From Enterobacter sp. RIT418 (lineage in GTDB: Bacteria > Pseudomonadota > Gammaproteobacteria > Enterobacterales > Enterobacteriaceae), in contig NZ_QBJD02000005.1 in NCBI RefSeq assembly GCF_003057745.1, forward strand, positions 62,001-126,000: a stretch of DNA of 64,000 nucleotides, given 5' to 3'. Below the pieces are notes generated by a model. It made no database searches, was not told the DNA's origin, and saw nothing but the letters and a program-made list of their open reading frames with translations. This document shows, piece by piece, positions 1 to 8,240 of the stretch. Position 1 is the stretch's first letter. Every line of letters begins with the position of its first letter. A program made the position numbers and the translations under genes.

Positions 1-1
1 C

Positions 2-427
2 AAAGGCGATTACCTGTCGATACCCCAGAACTTTAGGCTCAACGGTATTCGTCTGGACAACCGCAGGCTTGCCTATAAGCTGCGCGGGATACAGATTTCC
101 TCCGGGAACGCGACCTCGTTTGTCGCCATCACCAACGTGGATATGCAGCGCGCAACGCTTGAGCTGCACAACAAGCCGCAGCACCTTTTCTTACGCAATA
201 TCAATGTGATGCAGGAGGCTGCGGTAGGCCCTGCGCTGAAGATCAATTTCGATCTGCGTAAGGACGTGCGCGGTAAGTTTATGGCCAAAGACGAGACGCT
301 GCTGTCGCTTGCGAACATCCATGCGGTGAATGAGAAGGGGCAAAGCTCGGTGGATATCGACCGGGTGGACCAGCAGGTGGTGAATACGGAGCGGCTGAAT
401 TTTGCGCTTCCGTCCAGCAGAAAATGA
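2..427 (+). CDS. wcaM: Colanic acid biosynthesis protein WcaM, C-terminal part
   Basis: The window opens inside this gene, so only about the last 141 residues are present. The reading frame is open from base 2 to the stop at 425-427. The residues match my memory of the WcaM C-terminus, including the stretches [19 protein letters not shown] and VRGKFMAK. WcaM is the last gene of the colanic acid (M antigen) cluster and its exact biochemical role is poorly defined. Its place directly before gnu and galF is the usual enterobacterial order. Identification is by recognition of the family. Confidence 0.88.
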   Translation, partial: KGDYLSIPQNFRLNGIRLDNRRLAYKLRGIQISSGNATSFVAITNVDMQRATLELHNKPQHLFLRNINVMQEAAVGPALKINFDLRKDVRGKFMAKDETLLSLANIHAVNEKGQSSVDIDRVDQQVVNTERLNFALPSSRK

Positions 428-611
428 TGCTTTAGACTTATGGGATCGCGGAACTTTCTGCTATCCCTAAATTTTGTTACTGAACTCAGTGATGTTAGGG
501 TTTATAATCCGTAGCAATATTCTGCCGGATTTGTTTAATCAATAGCTCTACCTCAGGGAAGATCGTGAATACCAGAGGTGTGACAAACACATATAACGCA
601 TTGAGTGGTGT

Positions 612-1607
612 ATGAACGATAAAGTTTTGTTTATTGGCGCGTCTGGTTTTGTTGGGACCCGTTTGATCGAGATTTCTCAGGCTGAGTTTGATGTCACTAA
701 CTTCGACAAACAGCAAAGTCACTTTTACCCAGACATCACCGTTTCAGGTGACGTGCGTAATCAGGACCAACTCGATCGGGCTCTGGCTGGTTTCGATACC
801 GTTGTGTTGCTTGCGGCTGAACACCGAGATGACGTAAGCCCAACGTCTTTGTACTACGATGTAAACGTGCAGGGAACGCGTAACGTTTTGGCTGCAATGG
901 AAAAAAATAATGTGCAAAACATTATTTTTACCAGTTCGGTTGCCGTATATGGCCTCAATAAAGTCAATCCTGATGAAACTCATCCGCATGACCCATTCAA
1001 CCATTACGGGAAAAGCAAGTGGCAGGCTGAAGAGGTTTTGCGAGAGTGGTACAACAAAGCCCCAGAAGCGCGCTCTTTGACGATCGTTCGACCCACTGTC
1101 ATTTTCGGTGAGCGCAACCGCGGAAATGTATACAACCTGCTTAAACAGATAGCGGGGGGTAAGTTTGCGATGGTAGGGGCAGGTACTAACTACAAGTCCA
1201 TGGCGTACGTTGGCAACATCGTTGAGTTTATCAAGTTCAAACTCAGTAACGTCAAGCCCGGTTATGATGTGTACAACTACGTTGATAAACCGGATTTGAA
1301 CATGAATCAGCTGGTGTCGGAAGTTGAGAAAAGCCTCAATAAGAAGATCCCGTCCGTTCATCTTCCCTATCCTCTCGGCATGTTAGGCGGTTACTGCTTT
1401 GATATTCTCAGCAAGGTCACGGGCAAAAAATATGCAATCAGCTCGGTCCGCGTGAAAAAATTCTGTGCCACAACCCAGTTTGACGCCACCAAAGTGCATA
1501 GTTCCGGCTTTACGGCTCCTTATACCCTCTCACAGGGGCTGGACCGTACGCTTAAGTATGAATTTGTGCATGAAAAACAGGACGACATTACGTTTGTATC
1601 GGAATGA
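612..1607 (+). CDS. gnu: GlcNAc-P-P-undecaprenol 4-epimerase Gnu (Z3206 type)
   Basis: A 331-residue extended short-chain dehydrogenase/reductase. The NAD-binding glycine motif GASGFVG is at residues 9-15, the catalytic serine region TSSVAVYG is near 107-114, and the Tyr-x-x-x-Lys pair is Y132/K136. It closely resembles E. coli O157 Z3206 (Gnu), which lies at the same place between wcaM and galF. Gnu converts GlcNAc-PP-undecaprenol, made by WecA, to GalNAc-PP-undecaprenol at the inner membrane, so O-units can start with GalNAc. No wbaP-like initiating transferase is seen in this window, which fits WecA plus Gnu initiation. Older annotations call it a GalE-like or NAD-dependent epimerase. Confidence 0.87.
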   Translation: MNDKVLFIGASGFVGTRLIEISQAEFDVTNFDKQQSHFYPDITVSGDVRNQDQLDRALAGFDTVVLLAAEHRDDVSPTSLYYDVNVQGTRNVLAAMEKNNVQNIIFTSSVAVYGLNKVNPDETHPHDPFNHYGKSKWQAEEVLREWYNKAPEARSLTIVRPTVIFGERNRGNVYNLLKQIAGGKFAMVGAGTNYKSMAYVGNIVEFIKFKLSNVKPGYDVYNYVDKPDLNMNQLVSEVEKSLNKKIPSVHLPYPLGMLGGYCFDILSKVTGKKYAISSVRVKKFCATTQFDATKVHSSGFTAPYTLSQGLDRTLKYEFVHEKQDDITFVSE

Positions 1608-1625
1608 CCGCTGGCCGGCTGCGAT

Positions 1626-1673
1626 TTGTCGGAAACAGAGCCTAAATCAGTTTTTAAGTGGGGTTTCCGACAA
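1626..1673. repeat. 11-bp inverted repeat between gnu and galF
   Basis: Arms TTGTCGGAAAC (1626-1636) and GTTTCCGACAA (1663-1673) are perfect reverse complements separated by 26 bases. It starts 18 bases after the gnu stop. It could form a stem in the gnu 3' untranslated region, but no run of T follows it, so calling it an intrinsic terminator would be guesswork. Confidence 0.5.
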
Positions 1674-1764
1674 TTCTGGGTCACGCAAACCACGTTTTGC
1701 GGTTAAGTTGTATCAGTTACAGCTAAAAACGTGATTTGCATATGGCGCAGTAGAGTTCATTCAC

Positions 1765-1793
1765 CTGTTAATTCGCGGGATCGAGGCTATACT
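1765..1793 (+). promoter_or_regulatory. Possible sigma-70 promoter of galF
   Basis: A good -10 hexamer, TATACT, lies at 1788-1793. A poor -35 candidate, CTGTTA, sits 17 bases upstream at 1765-1770. The site is about 30 bases before the galF start. The call rests mainly on the -10 match and position. Confidence 0.35.
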
Positions 1794-1822
1794 TCGTCAA
1801 CCATTTTAAGGTGGAAGATATA

Positions 1823-2719
1823 ATGATTAATTTGAAAGCAGTCATTCCGGTAGCGGGTTTAGGTATGCATATGCTGCCAGCCACGAAGGCAATCCCAAAA
1901 GAGATGCTGCCGATCGTCGACAAGCCGATGATTCAGTACATTGTCGACGAGATTGTTGCTGCAGGGATCAAAGAAATCGTCCTGGTTACACACTCTTCCA
2001 AAAATGCGGTAGAGAACCACTTCGACACCTCTTACGAACTTGAAGCGCTACTTGAGCAGCGCGTCAAACGTCAGCTGCTGGCAGAAGTTCAGTCTATCTG
2101 CCCGCCAGGCGTGACCATCATGAACGTGCGTCAGGCGCAGCCGCTGGGTCTGGGCCACTCGATTTTGTGCGCGCGCCCGGTAGTGGGCGATAATCCGTTC
2201 ATTGTTGTTCTGCCCGATATCATTATTGATACCGCCTCTGCCGATCCACTGCGTTATAACCTGGCGGCAATGGTGGCGCGTTTCAACGAAACGGGCCGCA
2301 GCCAGGTGTTGGCGAAACGTATGAAGGGCGACCTTTCCGAGTACTCTGTAATCCAGACGAAAGAAGCGCTGGAGACGGAAGGGCAGGTGAGCCGCATCGT
2401 CGAGTTCATTGAAAAACCAGATCAGCCGCAGACGCTGGATTCTGACCTGATGGCAGTAGGCCGCTATGTGCTGAACGCCGACATCTGGGCCGAGCTGGAA
2501 AAAACCGAGCCTGGCGCCTGGGATCGTATTCAGCTGACGGATGCTATTGCCGAGCTGGCGAAGAAGCAGTCCGTTGATGCGATGCTGATGACGGGGGACA
2601 GCTACGATTGCGGTAAGAAGATGGGATATATGCAGGCGTTTGTGAACTATGGCCTGCGTAACCATAAGGAAGGGGCGAAGTTCAGAAGCAGGATTGAGAA
2701 GCTATTGGCTAACGGCTGA
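1823..2719 (+). CDS. galF: GalF, GalU-like UTP-glucose-1-phosphate uridylyltransferase subunit
   Basis: A 298-residue nucleotidyltransferase of the GalU family. The signature reads [20 protein letters not shown], where GalU has TR in place of MH; this change is characteristic of GalF. GalF has weak activity of its own and is thought to modulate GalU, affecting the UDP-glucose pool for surface polysaccharides. I chose the ATG at 1823, preceded by AAGGTGG at correct spacing, over an in-frame GTG at 1811, because the family begins near this point. galF is the conserved upstream border of enterobacterial O-antigen loci. Confidence 0.93.
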   Translation: MINLKAVIPVAGLGMHMLPATKAIPKEMLPIVDKPMIQYIVDEIVAAGIKEIVLVTHSSKNAVENHFDTSYELEALLEQRVKRQLLAEVQSICPPGVTIMNVRQAQPLGLGHSILCARPVVGDNPFIVVLPDIIIDTASADPLRYNLAAMVARFNETGRSQVLAKRMKGDLSEYSVIQTKEALETEGQVSRIVEFIEKPDQPQTLDSDLMAVGRYVLNADIWAELEKTEPGAWDRIQLTDAIAELAKKQSVDAMLMTGDSYDCGKKMGYMQAFVNYGLRNHKEGAKFRSRIEKLLANG

Positions 2720-2735
2720 TACGCACTTACCACCG

Positions 2736-2796
2736 AAAGCGGCAAACGATCGGTCAGAGCATGCAAGTGATGCCTGATTGGCCTTTGCCGCTTTTG
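2736..2796 (+). terminator. Probable galF terminator
   Basis: Arms AAAGCGGCAAA (2736-2746) and TTTGCCGCTTT (2784-2794) are perfect 11-bp complements, followed by a short T run. The loop is long (37 bases) but contains further pairing (GCAT/ATGC). It begins 17 bases after the galF stop. Confidence 0.6.
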
Positions 2797-2950
2797 CGTT
2801 TTAAAATGGCAATCATAACAATGGGTTATGTACCGTTTTTTGGTAGTCGCGTTTGAAGATTTATGCTTGTTTCTGAAGGCGTTTAGGACGACAATTGGTA
2901 GCTGCTTCTGGCGAACGTTTGCTCAAAGATTAACGCATTTTAACTTTACC

Positions 2951-2989
2951 CAGTGCACTGGTAGCTGTTAAGCCAGGGGCGGTAGCATG
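2951..2989 (+). promoter_or_regulatory. JUMPStart element with ops site (RfaH recruitment)
   Basis: This 39-base block begins CAGTGCACTGGTAGCTG and ends with GGCGGTAGCATG, the ops element at 2978-2989. JUMPStart/ops lies in the leader of polysaccharide operons and pauses RNA polymerase so that RfaH can load and suppress termination over the long operon. Here the core has GCATG where I recall GCGTG as canonical, and CACTG where CTCTG is common. It is 55 bases before neuD, so the whole O-antigen operon should be RfaH-dependent. The rest of the 2720-3044 gap holds the galF terminator and presumably an unseen promoter. Confidence 0.92.
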
Positions 2990-3044
2990 GGTTTTTAAAA
3001 AGTATTTTGATTTATCTCAGATAAGTTATCTTGAATGGTGCTAA

Positions 3045-3677
3045 ATGAAAACTAAGCTGGTCATTATAGGCGCTGGTGGATTCGCAAAGGCAGTCATTGA
3101 TAGCCTAGATCACAATCAATATGAGATTATCGGGTTCCTTGATAGTATAAAATCTGGACATCATCAAGGTTATCCAATCCTTGGTGGTTCATTAGATGAT
3201 CTTACAGTGCCGAATAGTTTTAAATACTTTATAGCAATTGGAGATCCAGATGATAGAGCTTCGTGGTTCGAAAAAATAAAAAATGCCAATTTAAATACTA
3301 TTAATGTTATTGATAAAACGGCTATTGTTTCATCGCGTGCTACTCTGGGCTCCTGTATATATGTCGGCAAGATGGCAATAATAAACTGCGATTCCTCTCT
3401 AGCAGATGGTGTTGTGATTAATACAAGAGCATTAATTGAACACGGGAATCGGATTTCATATTGTTCTAATATTTCAACGAATGTTGTGTTGAATGGAGAT
3501 GTGGTTGTTGGTGAAAAGACTTTCGTTGGGAGTTGTACCGTTGTAAATGGGCAATTGACTATTGGTAATTCAAGCATCGTGGGTTCAGGTTCAGTTGTTA
3601 TCCGTGATATACCTGATTGTGTTGTAGTGGCTGGTTCACCTACTAGATTATTGAGAAAGAGAAAAGAAAATGCCTAA
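3045..3677 (+). CDS. neuD: NeuD-family sialic acid O-acetyltransferase
   Basis: A 210-residue protein with an N-terminal Rossmann-like segment (VIIGAGGFAKAVID, residues 6-19) and a C-terminal left-handed beta-helix of hexapeptide repeats, as in the NeuD/PglD acetyltransferases. In E. coli K1, NeuD acetylates sialic acid before polymer synthesis using acetyl-CoA. It is the first gene after JUMPStart and overlaps neuB by 8 bases, so the genes are probably translationally coupled. Base composition is AT-rich like the rest of the cassette. Acting on free Neu5Ac rather than another sugar is inferred from the neuDBAC neighbourhood. Confidence 0.85.
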   Translation: MKTKLVIIGAGGFAKAVIDSLDHNQYEIIGFLDSIKSGHHQGYPILGGSLDDLTVPNSFKYFIAIGDPDDRASWFEKIKNANLNTINVIDKTAIVSSRATLGSCIYVGKMAIINCDSSLADGVVINTRALIEHGNRISYCSNISTNVVLNGDVVVGEKTFVGSCTVVNGQLTIGNSSIVGSGSVVIRDIPDCVVVAGSPTRLLRKRKENA

Positions 3678-4710
3678 CGTGTATATTGTTGCAGAAATTG
3701 GTTGTAATCACAATGGTGATTTCAAATTAGCTAAACAAATGGTTGATGAGGCAAAAAAAGCAGGCGTTGATGCTGTAAAGTTTCAAACGTTTAAAGCGGA
3801 CCAATTGATTTCTCGGTATGCACCGAAAGCTGAATATCAAATCAAAGTTACAGGTAATACCGAATCACAGCTAGAAATGACACGTAAACTTGAACTTCCA
3901 TATGATGAGTTCATAAAATTGGAAGATTATGCAAAAACACTGGGATTGGATGTTTTTTCAACGCCTTTTGATTTCGATTCAATTGATTTTTTAGCATCCA
4001 GAAATCAAAAGGTATGGAAAATACCATCTGGTGAGTTGCTCAATCTACCATATTTAGAAAAAATAGCTCAATTACCAATTAATGATAAAAAAATTGTTAT
4101 TTCAACTGGGATGGCGACAATTGAAGAAATTCAACTGGCATTGAATGTCCTTAGTGATAATGGCATTAACTCTTCTGCAATTACAATTCTTCATTGCAAT
4201 ACAGAATATCCCACTCCTTTCGAAGATGTTAATTTAAACACTATATCAGGTTTTAAAAAGATCTTCAGTGAATATAATATAGGATTTTCCGATCATTCTC
4301 CTGGTTATTTTTGCGGTATAGCATCAATACCATTCGGAATTACTTTCATCGAAAAGCATTTCACCTTAAATAAAGACTTTGAGGGGCCTGATCATAAGGC
4401 TTCGGTTACTCCAGATGAGCTAGCATTACTATGTGAAGGTATTCGGGCAGTAGAAAAATCTTTAGGTAGTTTTGATAAAAAAGTTACGCCATCAGAACGA
4501 AAAAATAAAATTGTGGCAAGAAAATCAATTGTAGCAAAGTGCAACATTAATAAAGGTGATAAGTTTACAATAGATAACATCACAACTAAGCGGCCTGGGA
4601 ATGGAATTAGTCCAATGTCATGGTATGATATTTTGGGTAAAGAAGCAGAAATGGACTTTGAAGAAGATCAGTTAATCATTCATTCTGGGTTTGTTGGACA
4701 AGAGGTTTAA
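3670..4710 (+). CDS. neuB: N-acetylneuraminate synthase NeuB
   Basis: A 346-residue sialic acid synthase. The TIM-barrel domain (about 1-270) contains AEIGCNHNGD near the start, VKFQTFK at 36-42, the STGMAT loop near 145, and SDHSPG plus EKHFTL at 207-233, which supply metal and substrate ligands in this family. Residues about 285-346 form an antifreeze-like SAF domain. It condenses phosphoenolpyruvate with N-acetylmannosamine to make Neu5Ac. It ends one base before neuA begins. Legionaminate or pseudaminate synthases are related, but no genes for those routes are present and neuC is, so Neu5Ac is most likely. Confidence 0.92.
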   Translation: MPNVYIVAEIGCNHNGDFKLAKQMVDEAKKAGVDAVKFQTFKADQLISRYAPKAEYQIKVTGNTESQLEMTRKLELPYDEFIKLEDYAKTLGLDVFSTPFDFDSIDFLASRNQKVWKIPSGELLNLPYLEKIAQLPINDKKIVISTGMATIEEIQLALNVLSDNGINSSAITILHCNTEYPTPFEDVNLNTISGFKKIFSEYNIGFSDHSPGYFCGIASIPFGITFIEKHFTLNKDFEGPDHKASVTPDELALLCEGIRAVEKSLGSFDKKVTPSERKNKIVARKSIVAKCNINKGDKFTIDNITTKRPGNGISPMSWYDILGKEAEMDFEEDQLIIHSGFVGQEV

Positions 4711-5973
4711 ATGGTTAATCGGATCGCGATAATTCCGGCGAGGTCAGGTTCCAAGGGGTTGAAGAACAAAAATATTTTAATGCTCGGAAACAAACCTTTG
4801 ATAGCCTATACCATAGAAGCCGCATTGGTATCTCAATGCTTTTCGAAGGTCATAGTCTCAACAGACTCTCTTGAATATAAAAATATCGCCGAACAATATG
4901 GAGCTCAAGTTGTAATGCGAAGCAAGGAACTTGCATCTGATACAGCAAGTTCTTTCATGGTTGTTGAGGATGTATTGAAGCAGTTCAAACGGTGTGACTA
5001 TTTTGTTTTATTACAACCCACATCCCCGTTCCGTGATGCAAGACATATTCAGGAATCAATTGATTTATTTGAAGCTTCTGACAACACTAATTTCTTAGTG
5101 TCTGTTACAGAAAGTAGTAAAAGTTCTGAATTAGTTAAGCCATTAGATGCATCATTGAAGTTAACAAATTTCAGTTTTGATTTTAGTAATTATAGAAGGC
5201 AGGACGCAAAAGAATATAGCCCAAATGGTGCTATATTTATCGGTAAAAAAGATGAGTATCTTCATAAAAAACATTTTTTTGGGGCTGATAGCGTAGCATA
5301 TATTATGAGTAAAGCAGATTCTATTGATATAGATGATAGATTAGATTTTGAATTTGCTATATCTCAACTTTTGAAAAGAAAAAGAAAAGAAACCATGAGG
5401 TTTAGTATTAAAAAAAGGATTAAAGAAAAGTTTGCAAATGAAATTGATAAGAAACCGATTACATTAATAGGTCATTCGATATTTGATGACTGGGATTTGG
5501 AAAGACTAAATGATAAAGATGTAAATAATTTTGGTATCTCCGGTATCACAAGTGAAGAATACTATGAACTTATCTTATCGAAAAATTTAATTGATAAAAT
5601 TGGTGATGCAGTACTGTTGATATCAGGTACAAATGATATTGTTCTTGAAAATTGGACTGCTGAATATACAGTCTTTTGGTCGAAGAAAATAATTGAAAAA
5701 ATAAAATCAATAAATTCGAATGTAGTAATTTATTTTCTTTCCGTACCACCAGTGTTGGGTAGGCTAGAACGTGATAATTCAGTTATTGAGTATTTGAATA
5801 AGGTATTAGAAAAAGAGATAAAAAAGATTCATAATGTAAACTGGGTTCCAATTAATGAGTCTTTTTATGACCAATTCGGGAATCTAAAAGCTGCATACAC
5901 TTATGATGGTTTACATTTCACTCAAGAAGCGTATGAGCAACTTGAATGTGATTTGAGGGAATTGATCTTATGA
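4711..5973 (+). CDS. neuA: CMP-Neu5Ac synthetase with C-terminal SGNH O-acetylesterase domain
   Basis: A 420-residue two-domain protein. Residues about 1-225 are the cytidylyltransferase, with the nucleotide loop IIPARSGSKGLKNKN at 7-21 and LQPTSPFR near 103-110; it activates Neu5Ac with CTP. The C-terminal part is an SGNH hydrolase: GHS (S256), GISG, GTND (N308) and DGLH (D399, H402) supply the four conserved blocks. E. coli K1 NeuA has the same fusion, and its esterase removes O-acetyl groups from sialic acid. It overlaps neuC by four bases (ATGA). Confidence 0.92.
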   Translation: MVNRIAIIPARSGSKGLKNKNILMLGNKPLIAYTIEAALVSQCFSKVIVSTDSLEYKNIAEQYGAQVVMRSKELASDTASSFMVVEDVLKQFKRCDYFVLLQPTSPFRDARHIQESIDLFEASDNTNFLVSVTESSKSSELVKPLDASLKLTNFSFDFSNYRRQDAKEYSPNGAIFIGKKDEYLHKKHFFGADSVAYIMSKADSIDIDDRLDFEFAISQLLKRKRKETMRFSIKKRIKEKFANEIDKKPITLIGHSIFDDWDLERLNDKDVNNFGISGITSEEYYELILSKNLIDKIGDAVLLISGTNDIVLENWTAEYTVFWSKKIIEKIKSINSNVVIYFLSVPPVLGRLERDNSVIEYLNKVLEKEIKKIHNVNWVPINESFYDQFGNLKAAYTYDGLHFTQEAYEQLECDLRELIL

Positions 5974-7133
5974 AAAAAATTGTTTTCGTTACTGGGTCTC
6001 GTGCTGAATACGGTATAATGAAGCGATTGTTATTGCGACTTGCTGAAGAAAAAGAGATTGAACTAACCATTATCGCAACTGGTATGCATTGTGATGAGAG
6101 ATATGGATTTACATACAAAAATATTGAGAATGATGGCCTTGTTATTGACAAATTAATTGACATTGAAATCAATAATGATACCAATGCGGGTATTCTCGCA
6201 ACAATGGCTAGATGTCAAACTGAATTTGGCGAATATTTTGAAGATCATAAGTTTGATGCAGTAATGATTCTTGGCGATCGATATGAAATTTTTTCAGTTG
6301 CTATTGCAGCAGCTATGCATAATTTGCCTATTATTCATTTGCATGGCGGTGAAAAAACATTAGGTAACTATGATGAATTCATTCGTCATGCAATTACTAA
6401 AATGAGCCGCTTACATTTAGCATCAACTGCAGAATATCAGAAACGCATCATTCAAATGGGAGAGAATCCAGAAACTGTTTTTGATGTTGGTGCATTGGGT
6501 GCAGAAAATGCGATGCTAATGGATATTCCCACTAAACAAGAAATTGAGAAAAAGTACGGAGCATTGGAGCGTCCATATTTTGTAGTAGTATTTCATCCTG
6601 AAACGATGAGTCATAATGATCCAATTCAACAAACAGCGTCTCTCTTATTAGCCTTACGTCAGTTTATCCAAAAGTATGATTTTGTCTTCATTGGTTCCAA
6701 TTCTGATACTGGCTCAGATGAAATTACTATAAAAATAAAACAGTTCTGTAAGGAGTATGGTTCTAAATTTTTCACGTCACTCCTTCCTGAGGAATATCTT
6801 GCACTTAATAAATATTCACAGGGCCTGATTGGTAACTCGTCATCTGGTTTAATAGAAATACCTTCTCTGGCTATTCCAACTATAAATATCGGTGATCGGC
6901 AGAAAGGGAGAGTGCGAGGACCCTCTGTTATCGATTGTATTTGTGAAACTGAGAGCATATTCTTAGCAATTGAGAAAAGCCAAACTAATTTTTTCGACAA
7001 AAAAAATCAACAAACATTAAATCCTTATTTCAAAAGAAAGGTACTTGATAATATCGTTGGCATAATTAAGAGCTTTTTGGAGAAAAACTCAACTGGCTAT
7101 AAAGATTTTTATGATCTTAATATCAAGGCTTGA
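5970..7133 (+). CDS. neuC: UDP-GlcNAc 2-epimerase, hydrolysing (NeuC)
   Basis: A 387-residue member of the WecB/NeuC epimerase fold. Visible motifs are TGSRAEYG at 8-15, ILGDRYE near 98, HLHGGE near 119, and GNSSSGLIE in the C-terminal nucleotide-binding half. NeuC hydrolyses and epimerises UDP-GlcNAc to ManNAc and UDP, the first committed step toward Neu5Ac, and so feeds NeuB. It completes a neuDBAC block in the order known from E. coli K1. WecB-type non-hydrolysing epimerases are related, but RAEYG at the N-terminus and the context favour NeuC. Confidence 0.9.
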   Translation: MKKIVFVTGSRAEYGIMKRLLLRLAEEKEIELTIIATGMHCDERYGFTYKNIENDGLVIDKLIDIEINNDTNAGILATMARCQTEFGEYFEDHKFDAVMILGDRYEIFSVAIAAAMHNLPIIHLHGGEKTLGNYDEFIRHAITKMSRLHLASTAEYQKRIIQMGENPETVFDVGALGAENAMLMDIPTKQEIEKKYGALERPYFVVVFHPETMSHNDPIQQTASLLLALRQFIQKYDFVFIGSNSDTGSDEITIKIKQFCKEYGSKFFTSLLPEEYLALNKYSQGLIGNSSSGLIEIPSLAIPTINIGDRQKGRVRGPSVIDCICETESIFLAIEKSQTNFFDKKNQQTLNPYFKRKVLDNIVGIIKSFLEKNSTGYKDFYDLNIKA

Positions 7134-7184
7134 GAAAGTTGATTTTTATTTGGAATTTGAATAAAAAGCTATTAAGGTTCAGGC

Positions 7185-8240
7185 ATGAAAGATAATGCAC
7201 TGCATGTTTGTATTACACTCAGACAGTTATTAATATCAATTTGTGATGCAGTAATAACAAAAAGAAAAACCACGATCATATTCCTTCTTGATTATCAAGA
7301 CCTTTCTTTTGAAAGGCAAGAACGATTGATAACTAATTTTGAAACGATTGAATTTTTCTTTATCAAAGAATACGAGTTAATTAACGACTTTTGCCCTATT
7401 CAGAAAAATATACCTGGAATTATCAGGCGAAATTTTTCCATTAAAGATGGCCGATTTTATTTCGGTTGTGGTAAATGGGTCCCTCATTTTTTAGCTAAAC
7501 GAAAATACAATACCACATACATCTATCATTCTGGACCCTTCACATCTAAAGTAGTAAGAAGTGTCAGTCAAAAGATTATACTTAGAGAGGATGGATTATC
7601 TAATTATGTTATACAACCCTTACATCCCTTAAAAGCCGCTGTCCGGTTATTTTGGGGGTTATCTCCCTTTGGCCAGGTTTGGGGGGAAGAAAAATGGGTT
7701 GCATCCCTTGAAGTAGAATCACCGGAGTTATTACCGAAAAGGGTTAGGAAGAAAGCAGATAAATTAACTATATCTTCGTTACTTATATCGTTGGATGTCA
7801 CTAATAGAGCGCGGTTGATAGATAGCTTCGAACTTCAGGGGCTTTCATCATTTGACAATAGCAGGTCATGTTTGATTTTAACTCAGCCTATTGATGATGT
7901 TGGAATATGTTGTACGAAAGATAAAGTTGAGCTTTATAGTAAGCTTGCGCTGAAGTTTCTGAATAAAGGTTATGAGGTTTATATCAAATTTCACCCTAAA
8001 GAGAAAGAATATAAAATTCCTAATGCGCGCGTTATTTCGAAAGATTTTCCTGTTGAATTACTCAAGTATGTTTTGGATGGGCAGTTTATTTATTGTGTTG
8101 CCCTTTGTTCGAGTTCAATAAATTCTGAAGAGCATTCTTTAGCATTAAGGCAAAAACAATTAATCCCATTGGAATATTTTAACAAAAGCTACTTCGATGG
8201 TTGGGAAGATTTTGTTGAGGCATTTCAAATTGAAGATTAA
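7185..8240 (+). CDS. Probable sialyltransferase (GT52/GT38-like GT-B fold)
   Basis: A 351-residue protein without a signal peptide. It shows the three short motifs of bacterial CMP-sialic acid transferases in order: the acidic-Asp-Gly motif as EDG at 135-137, the His-Pro motif as KFHPKE at 268-273, and a serine-rich motif SSS at 309-311 followed by E. These motifs contact the acceptor and CMP-Neu5Ac in families GT38, GT52 and GT80. It directly follows neuC. It would transfer Neu5Ac onto the growing lipid-linked O-unit at the cytoplasmic face. WbwA of E. coli O104 is the functional analogue I would compare first. Linkage and acceptor cannot be told from sequence. Its 3' end overlaps wzx. Confidence 0.72.
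   Translation: MKDNALHVCITLRQLLISICDAVITKRKTTIIFLLDYQDLSFERQERLITNFETIEFFFIKEYELINDFCPIQKNIPGIIRRNFSIKDGRFYFGCGKWVPHFLAKRKYNTTYIYHSGPFTSKVVRSVSQKIILREDGLSNYVIQPLHPLKAAVRLFWGLSPFGQVWGEEKWVASLEVESPELLPKRVRKKADKLTISSLLISLDVTNRARLIDSFELQGLSSFDNSRSCLILTQPIDDVGICCTKDKVELYSKLALKFLNKGYEVYIKFHPKEKEYKIPNARVISKDFPVELLKYVLDGQFIYCVALCSSSINSEEHSLALRQKQLIPLEYFNKSYFDGWEDFVEAFQIED

Noticed and set aside
744..1361. 205-residue open frame opposite gnu
   Set aside because: It lies wholly within gnu on the other strand, has no ribosome site and no recognisable similarity; gnu is a clear family match.
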